DNA of 13,687 nucleotides from Gammaproteobacteria bacterium. GTDB taxonomy: Bacteria > Pseudomonadota > Gammaproteobacteria > DSM-16500. The notes beneath the pieces are model-generated. The model searched no databases. It saw nothing but the letters and a program-made list of their open reading frames with translations, and had not been told where the DNA came from. Numbering within the stretch: the first letter of the stretch is position 1; each line of letters starts with the position of its first letter. Both the position numbers and the translations under genes were made by a program. The DNA lies in assembly GCA_004322325.1 (NCBI GenBank), contig SCTP01000338.1, forward strand, positions 1 through 13,687. Reading direction: 5' to 3'. Shown in pieces: positions 1 to 7,024 of the stretch.

Positions 1-2
1 CC

Positions 3-941
3 ACGGAAGCTTTCACTCCCAACCGATTGGAATTGATAAATTTACTCTCTGGCCAAATTATTGTGGCCATCGATAATGCAAGATTATATTTACATTTGAA
101 AGAATTAAACCAAGCTTATGAAAGCTTCGTGCCAAAAGAATTTTTGAATTTACTCGAAAGAAAAAGTATCATCGACGTTAAATTAGGGGATCAAGTACAA
201 AAAGAAATGACCGTCATGTTTTGTGATATTCGTGGATTTACTACTTTATCGGAAAAAATGACACCGCAAGAAACGTTGGCTTTTGTGAATGGCTTTCTGA
301 ACATTATGGAACCGGTGATCACGCAACATAATGGTATTATTGATAAATATATCGGCGATGCAATCATGGCCTTATTTCCTCTCAACCCTGATGATGCTGT
401 ACGTGCCGCCATTGCGATGGTAAAAAAATTAGCTGCCTACAATAAAGAGCGCGAAGCTTCTCATTTAGAACCCATCCACGTTGGCATCGGTTTAAATACA
501 GGGACGTTAGTACTGGGAACGGTGGGAGATGAGCATCGTATGGAAGGAACCGTGATCTCCGATGCTGTTAATGTAGCCTCACGGGTAGAAAGTTTAACCA
601 AACTTTATCATGTGAGTATTATCATCACCAAGCACACTTATTCAAAATTAAAACACAAGAATTTTTATGCGATTCGCATCTTAGACATCGTTACCGTCAA
701 AGGAAAATCAAAACCTATTACCATCTATGAAATATTTGATAATGATCCAGAAGCTTCACTAATTTTGAAACAAAAATATCTTCCGCTATTTGAACAGGGG
801 GTATCTTTATTTAAACAGAAAAAATTCGCAGAAGCATTCGTGATTTTTCAAAATATAGTGCATGACAACCCATACGATTTTTCTGCGCAATTTTACATAG
901 AACGTTGCCAGAAAAAACTACATTTGCCGAGAATTACATAA
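3..941 (+). CDS. C-terminal part of a GAF / class III adenylyl cyclase signalling protein (5' end outside window)
   Basis: Makes cAMP from ATP, by family. The frame is open to the left edge: codons from base 3 read TEAFTPNR and continue into the rest, so the TTG at 27 is internal and the protein is truncated by the window. The first ~40 residues look like the end of a GAF domain plus linker helix (AFTPNRLE, then IAIDNARLY-like text), as in large kinase/ATPase/GAF hybrids. Counting from the TTG at 27, the cyclase domain spans ~60-210. Metal aspartates are D66 (FCDIRGF) and D111 (KYIGDA); the substrate-choosing pair is K107 and T175, the Lys/Thr set expected for ATP; the transition-state residues are N182 and R186 (VNVASR). 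The last ~55 residues form a TPR-like helical tail. The stop overlaps the stop of the convergent porin gene by 8 bases. What lies N-terminal is unknown. Confidence 0.88.
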   Translation, partial: TEAFTPNRLELINLLSGQIIVAIDNARLYLHLKELNQAYESFVPKEFLNLLERKSIIDVKLGDQVQKEMTVMFCDIRGFTTLSEKMTPQETLAFVNGFLNIMEPVITQHNGIIDKYIGDAIMALFPLNPDDAVRAAIAMVKKLAAYNKEREASHLEPIHVGIGLNTGTLVLGTVGDEHRMEGTVISDAVNVASRVESLTKLYHVSIIITKHTYSKLKHKNFYAIRILDIVTVKGKSKPITIYEIFDNDPEASLILKQKYLPLFEQGVSLFKQKKFAEAFVIFQNIVHDNPYDFSAQFYIERCQKKLHLPRIT

Positions 942-2178
942 AACCAATAATCAATTTCACCTGCAGCGCATCTCTCACTTGATGCAACGAGCCGTCTTGA
1001 TTATTACCACCGGCTGTCGTATTAATATTTTTATTTTGATAAAAATAATGGGCGTAACGCATATCAATCATTAACGCTTTGGTTAGCTTATACGTCGCGC
1101 CGATCGCTGTCACAATCGCATCCGCACCTGGCGAACTCGCTGTTTGTACGCTGGTATTATTGGGATCTTGATCATAACTCAGTGCACCTCGCACTAATAA
1201 ACGTGATGTGGCTATATAGTGTAACCCTACTAAAGCACGCCACGTATCATGAAAGTAATAAGGTACGGATGCAGAAGGTATCACCCTCGGCGTTCTGCCG
1301 ACCAACGTCACGACATTATGCTGGGTAACATTTTTAATGGAACTCCATTGCATACGCTCAAGTGTCGTCATCACTCCGAAACGCGGCGTAAAAAATTGGT
1401 CAATACTAAATACCGTACTCGGTGGTGCGACGACGCTGAAATAATAATCATCCGCATTGGTCGCTTTTGGCTGGGTATAAAGCGTACTTTTACCGGTTGC
1501 ATTGAAATGAACTGCCGTATGATAAGTAAGACCTATTTTCGTTGCTTGCACCGGTTGGAACAAGACACCTGCGTGCGCTCCCGCACTCCACGCCGTGGCC
1601 ACATTATCACTTTTAATATCGGGAATACGTAAAGTAGGAAAACCTTTCATAGAATCTTGGGTTTGGCTAAAACGCTCTGCATCAAGACCAAAACCAACTG
1701 ACATTTCATCGGCAATTTTAACCGCCACAGCCGGCGTCAGATCTAACACGGAAATATTAGCATGCGTACCCGTATAGCGGACAATCGAATCAGCAGGATA
1801 ATTGATGTTACCGTAATCCACATAAAGCTCACCGAATCCAATCGTAATACGATCCGTTAGCGGTCTCACATAAAACACGCCGGGTAAAAAGTAATTACTT
1901 CTTGAATCCGCCGTACCCGTTTGACGATAACCCGTTGCAGTCTGGGTAGTTGTTCCTTTGAATTGGGCAAACACCGTTGAACCAGTCGCCTCAGTGACTA
2001 ACTGTGGCTGTTTCACCATCACCATCGAAGCAGGGTTGAAATAAACGGAGGTGGCATCATACACCACTGCATTACCTATCGCGGATTCGATATAAGCCGC
2101 AACGGCTGGGTTTGTCACGCCAAACAACATCCCAGCAAATAAACTCCCTTTTAAAAGGCGTGTGAGTTTTTTATTCAT
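934..2178 (-). CDS. FadL/OmpP1/TodX-family outer-membrane transport protein
   Basis: Predicted outer-membrane beta-barrel that lets hydrophobic molecules such as long-chain fatty acids cross. Residues 1-27 are a signal peptide (KK start, hydrophobic stretch, PAVA before the likely cut). Mature protein begins AYIES and has the N-terminal hatch signature of the family, DATSVYFNPASM, with the conserved NPA at 48-50. The rest shows alternating aromatic beta-strand pattern and ends in a hydrophobic GFM tail suited to barrel assembly. At 414 residues it is slightly shorter than E. coli FadL. The start has an AGGGA-type ribosome site about 8 bases upstream. It follows trpS and a micropeptide gene on the same strand, but an extended -10 element lies just upstream, so it is probably transcribed on its own too. 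The exact substrate cannot be read from sequence. Confidence 0.9.
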   Translation of the reverse strand: MNKKLTRLLKGSLFAGMLFGVTNPAVAAYIESAIGNAVVYDATSVYFNPASMVMVKQPQLVTEATGSTVFAQFKGTTTQTATGYRQTGTADSRSNYFLPGVFYVRPLTDRITIGFGELYVDYGNINYPADSIVRYTGTHANISVLDLTPAVAVKIADEMSVGFGLDAERFSQTQDSMKGFPTLRIPDIKSDNVATAWSAGAHAGVLFQPVQATKIGLTYHTAVHFNATGKSTLYTQPKATNADDYYFSVVAPPSTVFSIDQFFTPRFGVMTTLERMQWSSIKNVTQHNVVTLVGRTPRVIPSASVPYYFHDTWRALVGLHYIATSRLLVRGALSYDQDPNNTSVQTASSPGADAIVTAIGATYKLTKALMIDMRYAHYFYQNKNINTTAGGNNQDGSLHQVRDALQVKLIIGFM

Positions 2179-2199
2179 TTTTTCGTCCCTGTAAAAAAT

Positions 2200-2218
2200 G
2201 ATAATGATGATTAATTCG
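2200..2218. promoter_or_regulatory. Fur-box-like sequence in the fadL-type porin leader (tentative)
   Basis: The 19 bases match the palindromic GATAATGATAATCATTATC Fur consensus at 13 positions, 11 of them within the first 12. It lies between the predicted -10 element (2221-2226) and the porin start, straddling the expected transcription start, which is where a repressor would act. In AT-rich leader DNA such a match could be chance. Confidence 0.22.
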
Positions 2219-2220
2219 AT

Positions 2221-2229
2221 ATTATATCA
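2221..2229 (-). promoter_or_regulatory. Predicted extended -10 promoter element for the porin gene
   Basis: Read on the - strand the bases are TG-A-TATAAT, a perfect -10 hexamer with the TGn extension that can compensate for a poor -35. No good -35 is visible at 16-18 bases spacing. It lies 43 bases upstream of the porin start, just after the stop codon of the 33-residue ORF. Confidence 0.5.
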
Positions 2230-2231
2230 AA

Positions 2232-2333
2232 CTAAACCATAAAGAAATGCTGTACCGCCCACGTCATGATCAAACCAAGCACGGCTAAAACAGCCATCAA
2301 TTGGAGAAGGGTTAGCTTAAATTGTTGTTTCAT
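2232..2333 (-). CDS. 33-residue single-pass membrane micropeptide, coupled to trpS
   Basis: A 34-codon reading frame whose ATG overlaps the trpS stop as ATGA (2333-2330), the classic arrangement for translational coupling. The peptide begins MKQQFKL, has one hydrophobic stretch (residues ~9-25, LLQLMAVLAVLGLIMTW) and ends AVQHFFMV. The positive N-terminus followed by a single transmembrane helix suggests an inner-membrane peptide with N-in orientation. AGGCAGAGG within the end of trpS could serve as its ribosome site. I do not recognise a family. The evidence is the overlap, the start context and the coherent membrane-peptide composition; conservation in relatives is untested. Confidence 0.5.
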   Translation of the reverse strand: MKQQFKLTLLQLMAVLAVLGLIMTWAVQHFFMV

Positions 2334-3400
2334 TCAAAATACCTCTGCCTCATTGCTTCTTTTGCTAATAATAAAGTGTGATTTGCCTCTTCATTGGCTT
2401 TGGCGGTTCCCTCTTTTAATACGGAGGTCACATAGTGTAAGTCTTGTTCCAGCTGCAAACGGCGTGTTCGTATCGGCTCAATCATATGAACCAGCACATC
2501 GATCAGCTGGCGTTTACATTCCACATCACCAATTGTCCCTGCACGATAACGCTCTTCCGCCTGTTCCACCCAGGCTTTATCAGGGTTAAAGGTTTCATGA
2601 AAAATCCAGAGCGGATTATTTTCAACTTTCCCTTTGTCTGTCGCTTTTAATCGATTCGGATCGGTATACATCGCCATAACTTTTTTCTTGATCGTGTCAG
2701 GATCGTCACTCAAAAAGATAGCATTATTTAGCGATTTCGACATCTTGAGTAAATTACCCTCTGCACTCGGTGGCCCAATCCCCACTAAACGGCGCGAGCG
2801 TCCAAATTTAGCTTCAGCAATCGGAAACAAACCACCTTGTTTAACATAATCGGCATCGTCAGTATGCGGATCCACCTGACAATAAAGTTGATTAAACCGA
2901 CGTGCTATTTCGCGCGTTAATTCCAGATGAGGAATTTGATCTTCCCCCACCGGCACGATGTCAGAGCGAAACGCTAATATATCCGCTGCTTGATTAATCG
3001 GGTACAAGAGAAAACCGAAAGGATAATTGTCACCTAAGCCTTTATCACGAATCTCATCTTTAATCGTCGGATTACGCATTACCCGCGGATACGAAACGAG
3101 CATACTGAAAAAAATGGTGAGTTCTGCAATCGCAGCAATGTCCGACTGCAGAAAAATCGTACTGCGTGCAGGATCAATGCCCACTGCCAAATAATCCATC
3201 ATTAAATCCATCACATTTTGATGCACTTCTGCGGGCTTCTCCATGCGGGTAGTAAACGCTTGGACGTTCGCAATAATAAAATAGCAATCGTAGTGATCTT
3301 GCATCAACAAGCGGTTTTCGACTGAACCCACCCAGTGGCCTAAGTGTAATCGACCCGTCGGCGTATCACCGGTTAATAAGCGTGGTTTTTTATTTTTCAT
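2330..3400 (-). CDS. trpS: Tryptophanyl-tRNA synthetase
   Basis: Cytosolic class I aminoacyl-tRNA synthetase that charges tRNA-Trp with tryptophan using ATP. From the ATG at 3400 the protein has 356 residues and opens MKNKKPRLLTGDTPTG. The HIGH-type signature is HLGH at 19-22, the tryptophan/ATP pocket motif VGEDQIPHLELTR is at ~151-163, and the KMSKS loop is at 219-223. The frame is open 24 codons further upstream (to 3472), but that stretch runs inside rsmD and does not resemble the family; the start at 3400 gives the usual N-terminus and overlaps the rsmD stop by one base (TAATG), implying coupled translation. The HLGH and GHWVGS text differs from the TIGN-type E. coli enzyme and resembles the longer TrpRS variant found scattered in bacteria. 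Confidence 0.95.
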   Translation of the reverse strand: MKNKKPRLLTGDTPTGRLHLGHWVGSVENRLLMQDHYDCYFIIANVQAFTTRMEKPAEVHQNVMDLMMDYLAVGIDPARSTIFLQSDIAAIAELTIFFSMLVSYPRVMRNPTIKDEIRDKGLGDNYPFGFLLYPINQAADILAFRSDIVPVGEDQIPHLELTREIARRFNQLYCQVDPHTDDADYVKQGGLFPIAEAKFGRSRRLVGIGPPSAEGNLLKMSKSLNNAIFLSDDPDTIKKKVMAMYTDPNRLKATDKGKVENNPLWIFHETFNPDKAWVEQAEERYRAGTIGDVECKRQLIDVLVHMIEPIRTRRLQLEQDLHYVTSVLKEGTAKANEEANHTLLLAKEAMRQRYFE

Positions 3401-3963
3401 TATTGCTTTAACTCTCTTTGTGCTAAATGATAAAACACTTGCCCTGCTTGCTGACTTTTGATGATGCGCCAATGAGCAGGCAGCTCATTATCCCTGATTA
3501 ACTGTCTTGCTTCCAGATAGATATAAGCACAAGGCGCTAAAAATCCTTGCGTTTCGAGAAAATGACAGCAAGGAAAGAGGATATTCTCATTGTAAGGCGG
3601 ATCAAGAAAGACAATATCAAACGGCTGCACCGGCGGCTTCAAGCCTTTGGGTGCTTTGGCGCGATAAACGAAGGCATTCTCCGCCTTCCATTCTGCCAAT
3701 TCTTCTTTCAGCAACCGCACGACTTCCAGGGAGTAATCCACCATCACCACGTAAGCCGCCCCACGCGACAGCGCCTCAACACCCAGCGCACCGCTGCCAG
3801 CAAAAAGGTCAAGGCAATAAGCGCCGGGTAAGTAAGGGGTAAGCCAATTAAATACTGTCTCACGCACACGATCCGGTGTCGGGCGCAAACCCTTGACGTC
3901 TGGCACCTTCAAGCGCCTGCTGCGCCACTGACCGGCAATAATTCTGACAAAACCTTGTTTCAT
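3400..3963 (-). CDS. rsmD: 16S rRNA (guanine-966-N2)-methyltransferase RsmD
   Basis: Uses S-adenosylmethionine to methylate G966 of 16S rRNA during 30S assembly. From the ATG at 3963 the 187-residue protein starts MKQGFVRIIAGQWRSRRL, matching the family's RIIGGxWRGRxL opening. The methionine-cofactor motif LDLFAGSGALG is at 51-61 and the catalytic DPPY at 121-124; RPTPDRVRETVFNWL (27-41) is also typical. Another in-frame ATG six codons upstream (3981) is possible; neither start has a convincing ribosome site, so the choice rests on family fit. The gene is divergent from ftsY with about 44 bases between, a common pairing in gammaproteobacteria, and is coupled to trpS downstream. Confidence 0.93.
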   Translation of the reverse strand: MKQGFVRIIAGQWRSRRLKVPDVKGLRPTPDRVRETVFNWLTPYLPGAYCLDLFAGSGALGVEALSRGAAYVVMVDYSLEVVRLLKEELAEWKAENAFVYRAKAPKGLKPPVQPFDIVFLDPPYNENILFPCCHFLETQGFLAPCAYIYLEARQLIRDNELPAHWRIIKSQQAGQVFYHLAQRELKQ

Positions 3964-3994
3964 GCTACCATTAAGCCCCATTTTGATTGACGAT

Positions 3995-4000
3995 AAAGGA
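3995..4000 (+). promoter_or_regulatory. Ribosome binding site fixing the ftsY start
   Basis: AAAGGA lies 7 bases before the ATG at 4008. This supports that ATG over the in-frame TTG at 3987, which would place the ribosome site inside the gene. Confidence 0.7.
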
Positions 4001-4007
4001 TCGAGAA

Positions 4008-4991
4008 ATGTTCGATTTTCTTAAACGAAAAAACCAGACTGCCTCCCCTACTCCAGACAGTCAAGAGCAGCCTGCTGGATTTTTTTCCCGTCTCAAGCAA
4101 GGGCTGGCCAAAACGCGTGCTAAGTTAACCACCGGCATGGCGAATTTGTTTTTAGGAAAAAAAGAACTAGATGCTGATTTAATCGATCAAATTGAAATGC
4201 AATTGCTAACGGCAGACGTAGGGGTTGAAACAACAACACAATTGATTCAAACGCTTACCCAAAAATTAGCCCGTAAAGAATTAAGCGATGCGCAAGCTGC
4301 TTTCGAGTGTCTGCAAGCCGAAATGAAGCAGATTCTTCAACCCTGCGAAGTGCCTCTGCAGATGAACAGCATAAAGCCTTATGTCGTTTTAGTCGTTGGC
4401 ATTAATGGTTCAGGTAAGACCACCACCATTGGTAAACTCGCCCATTATTTTCAGCAAGCTCAAAAAAGCGTCATGCTCGCAGCAGGCGATACGTTCCGTG
4501 CGGCAGCCATTGAGCAATTACAAATATGGGGTGAACGTAATCACCTCCCTGTTATCGCTCAGCAGCCAGGGGCGGATACAGCCGCTGTCATTTATGATGC
4601 CATGGAAGCCGCCAAAGCCCGCGGCATGGAGGTATTAATTGCGGATACAGCGGGACGCTTACATACGCAATCCAACTTAATGGCTGAATTGCAAAAAGTG
4701 AAACGGGTTTTGGCCAAAATTGATCCTACCGCCCCTCATGAAACACTGATCGTGCTGGATGCGACCTTAGGACAAAATGCCCTCAACCAAGTCAAACAAT
4801 TCCATGAAGCCATTGGTGTCACAGGGATTGCCCTCACTAAATTAGACGGGACAGCAAAAGGTGGCATTATTTTCGCCATCGCCAAAGCCACTCAACTCCC
4901 CATCCGCTTTATTGGCGTGGGGGAAGGCATTGATGACCTGCGACCCTTTCAGGCCAATGAGTTTGTTGATGCATTATTTGGGGAAATTTAG
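4008..4991 (+). CDS. ftsY: Signal recognition particle receptor FtsY
   Basis: SRP-type GTPase that docks ribosome-nascent chain-SRP complexes at the inner membrane for co-translational membrane insertion. The 327-residue protein starts MFDFLKRK. The short A domain (~1-25) is followed by the amphipathic GFFSRLKQGLAKTR helix that binds lipid, the N domain (~30-115) and the G domain. GTPase motifs: P-loop GINGSGKTTT at 131-140, DTFRAAA at 161-167, DTAGR at 213-217, TKLDGTAKGG at 277-286. The A domain is far shorter than the long acidic one of E. coli, as in many other bacteria. The gene is followed after 53 bases by rpoH; ftsE and ftsX, which sit between these genes in E. coli, are absent here. 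Confidence 0.97.
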   Translation: MFDFLKRKNQTASPTPDSQEQPAGFFSRLKQGLAKTRAKLTTGMANLFLGKKELDADLIDQIEMQLLTADVGVETTTQLIQTLTQKLARKELSDAQAAFECLQAEMKQILQPCEVPLQMNSIKPYVVLVVGINGSGKTTTIGKLAHYFQQAQKSVMLAAGDTFRAAAIEQLQIWGERNHLPVIAQQPGADTAAVIYDAMEAAKARGMEVLIADTAGRLHTQSNLMAELQKVKRVLAKIDPTAPHETLIVLDATLGQNALNQVKQFHEAIGVTGIALTKLDGTAKGGIIFAIAKATQLPIRFIGVGEGIDDLRPFQANEFVDALFGEI

Positions 4992-5044
4992 TATGATTGC
5001 CTCTCATTAAAGTGATTTTTCAAAAAAAGAAACCCAGAGCCAAT

Positions 5045-5908
5045 ATGAACACCAGTTTACAAACAGTGGACATTCGCCTGCCGGTTAGCAGCCTGGAAGC
5101 CTATCTGCATTACGTTAATCAAATTCCGATGCTGACCCCCGAAGAGGAATATGAGCTAGCCGTGCGTCTCCAACAAAATAACGAGCTGGCAGCCGCTAAA
5201 CGCTTGATTTTAGCTCACTTACGCTATGTTGCCCGCGTAGCCAAAGGCTACTTAGGTTATGGCCTACCCCTGGCTGACCTTGTTCAAGAAGGCAATATTG
5301 GCCTCATGAAAGCGGTAAAGCGTTTTAACCCCCATCTTGGTGTACGCTTAGTCACGTTTGCGATGCACTGGATTAAAGCAGAAATTCATGAGTATATTTT
5401 GCGCAACTGGCGCATGGTGAAAGTGGCGACCACGAAAGCTCAACGTAAACTATTTTTCAACTTACGTAATTTGAAAAAGCGCTTGAGCTGGATGACCTCT
5501 CAAGAAGTGAATGATATCGCCAAAGACTTAGGGGTGAAGCCGGAAACTGTCAGGGAAATGGAAATGCGTCTTGCCAGCACCGATGCTTCCTTTGAAGGTA
5601 ATAATGATCGCGAGGAAGATGATCCTCACTACTTCATTCCCGCCGGCTTTTTAGAAGACAACCGTTATAATCCGGCGCAGCAATTAGAGCAAACAGATTG
5701 GTCAGAACAGTCCTATGGCACGATTCACAAAGCGCTAAGCCAGCTGGATGAGCGCAGCCAAGATATTATTCGTGCTCGTTGGTTGAATGAAGAAAAACTG
5801 ACCTTACAAGATTTAGCGGATAAATATCACATCTCAGCAGAGCGTGTAAGACAGCTGGAAAAGAATGCGATGAATAAACTGCGTACAGCGGTGGAAACGA
5901 TGGCTTAA
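5045..5908 (+). CDS. rpoH: RNA polymerase heat-shock sigma factor RpoH (sigma-32)
   Basis: Directs RNA polymerase to heat-shock promoters (chaperones, proteases). From the ATG at 5045 the 287-residue protein starts [14 protein letters not shown], as the family does; the frame is open 16 codons further left but lacks a good start. Region 2 includes [17 protein letters not shown] at 78-94 and [15 protein letters not shown] at 109-123. The RpoH box, QRKLFFNLR, which separates sigma-32 from other sigma-70 proteins and contributes to stability control, is at 133-141. Region 4.2 helix-turn-helix is ~252-281 with [14 protein letters not shown]. An AGAG-type weak ribosome site precedes the ATG. Possible mRNA thermosensor folding of the 5' end was not assessed. 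Confidence 0.96.
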   Translation: MNTSLQTVDIRLPVSSLEAYLHYVNQIPMLTPEEEYELAVRLQQNNELAAAKRLILAHLRYVARVAKGYLGYGLPLADLVQEGNIGLMKAVKRFNPHLGVRLVTFAMHWIKAEIHEYILRNWRMVKVATTKAQRKLFFNLRNLKKRLSWMTSQEVNDIAKDLGVKPETVREMEMRLASTDASFEGNNDREEDDPHYFIPAGFLEDNRYNPAQQLEQTDWSEQSYGTIHKALSQLDERSQDIIRARWLNEEKLTLQDLADKYHISAERVRQLEKNAMNKLRTAVETMA

Positions 5909-5978
5909 CGGTTTTTGTTCTACTATTATCCTCTCCTGATTCCCGCATATGAACCTAAGATAATCGAGGTACAGCTCT

Positions 5979-6254
5979 ATGAAAAATACACGTAAAAAAT
6001 ATACGGAAGAAGCTTGGGAAAGAGGCGAATTAGGCGTATCAGAATCTCACGTGCGAAAAGTATCTAAAGAACGTGAAAAAGCAATTGATGAACACCTAGG
6101 CTTACAAATGATTTCATTACGGCTTCAAAAAAACTTAATCAAAGAATTAAAAAAACTAGCACATCAAGCTGGCATTGGCTACCAGCCATACATCAGACAA
6201 TTATTAACACAACATGTGCATGGAAAGAAAAAAAGAAGTAGCACTTACGGTTGA
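5979..6254 (+). CDS. Orphan BrnA/CopG-like ribbon-helix-helix protein
   Basis: Small 91-residue, strongly basic protein with the look of the antitoxin half of a BrnT/BrnA-type module. The charged N-terminal half (KKYTEEAWERGELG, then HVRKVSKEREKAID) precedes a ribbon-helix-helix: strand QMISLRLQ at 43-50, helix KNLIKELKKLAHQ at 51-63, turn GIGYQP at 65-70 and second helix YIRQLLTQHV at 71-80. Such proteins bind DNA as dimers and repress their own operon. The ribosome site is GAGGT about 8 bases before the ATG. No toxin gene is present: rpoH ends 70 bases upstream and the next gene downstream is convergent, 11 bases away. It may be a solitary transcription regulator or a remnant of a toxin-antitoxin pair. 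Confidence 0.75.
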   Translation: MKNTRKKYTEEAWERGELGVSESHVRKVSKEREKAIDEHLGLQMISLRLQKNLIKELKKLAHQAGIGYQPYIRQLLTQHVHGKKKRSSTYG

Positions 6255-6265
6255 TTACGCCACTT

Positions 6266-7003
6266 TTATATTAAGTCAAAATTTTTAGCCAGTCCAATTA
6301 TAGTCACTATTAATAACATAGTACCTAATAATTGATAAAATCTTTTTCCTTTCCATTTGAGTATATTGCTATGAAAAAAAATACCCGTAACATGCCCAAC
6401 TAAAACCATAGGTAACAGCCAGAGCTGCATATTAAGATGCAAACTTATACCAAGAATCCATAGAGAAATTAATTTAACAACCGCAATGATAATCCATACA
6501 GCCAATAGAGTATCCCGCAATTGCTCTTTCGGTAAATGACGCATAGCAACAGCAACAATCACTGGACTACCAGTAAAAGCAACACCCATCATATAGCCTC
6601 CGCAGGCTAATAAAGGTATATCAATCCACTTAGTATTAATTTTTACTTCTAATGGCAAAATGTACCCAATGGCATAAATTAAAACTATTCCATACGCAAT
6701 GCTCATGAGCATTTTATCTGATAATGTCACTAATCCCATCAACCCCACACTGACAGGTATGGCTAATATAGCAAACAGATAAGTCAGAAATTTATAGTTG
6801 ATAGATTTATAGTTTTTAGCAACCGTGGAAATTGAGAAAATAATACTCTGCAAAGCTATCAGTGGAACAATAATTAAAGGTGTATCAACTGCCAATAATG
6901 CAAAAGGAAGCATTAAAGCTGTTCCGCCGAAACCAAAACCCGTACGAACAAAACCAGACCATAAAAAAGCTAAGGATAAAATAACAAAATCCATTGTACT
7001 CAT
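6266..7003 (-). CDS. TauE/SafE-family membrane transporter (predicted anion exporter)
   Basis: Integral inner-membrane protein of 245 residues with about 7-8 hydrophobic segments. Two related halves are visible, each opening with a glycine-rich turn: SGFVRTGFGFGGTALMLP at 16-33 and CGGYMMGVAFTGSPVIV at 134-150, the pattern of the TauE/SafE (former DUF81) family. Characterised members move sulfite, sulfonates or other small organic anions out of the cell. AAGGAG lies 7-8 bases before the ATG. It is the last gene of the leftward cluster, 21 bases after the PdxB-like gene, so the likely role is export of the cluster's product or by-product. The substrate is not readable from sequence. Confidence 0.82.
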   Translation of the reverse strand: MSTMDFVILSLAFLWSGFVRTGFGFGGTALMLPFALLAVDTPLIIVPLIALQSIIFSISTVAKNYKSINYKFLTYLFAILAIPVSVGLMGLVTLSDKMLMSIAYGIVLIYAIGYILPLEVKINTKWIDIPLLACGGYMMGVAFTGSPVIVAVAMRHLPKEQLRDTLLAVWIIIAVVKLISLWILGISLHLNMQLWLLPMVLVGHVTGIFFHSNILKWKGKRFYQLLGTMLLIVTIIGLAKNFDLI

Positions 7004-7024
7004 AAAAGATACTCCTTGTGTAAA

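Noticed and set aside
1249..1777. Open frames on the + strand opposite the porin gene
   Set aside because: Antisense shadows: no domain text, and the - strand frame has a signal peptide and full FadL pattern.
3401..3472. N-terminal extension of TrpRS by 24 residues
   Set aside because: It runs inside rsmD, does not resemble TrpRS, and the ATG at 3400 gives the family's normal opening.
3507..3842. Two + strand open frames opposite rsmD
   Set aside because: Overlapping shadows of a clear methyltransferase gene; composition is low-complexity and non-conserved in appearance.
5909..5978. Hidden BrnT toxin or attachment site upstream of the RHH gene
   Set aside because: Only 70 bases, no open frame of useful length on either strand, no tRNA end or direct repeat seen.
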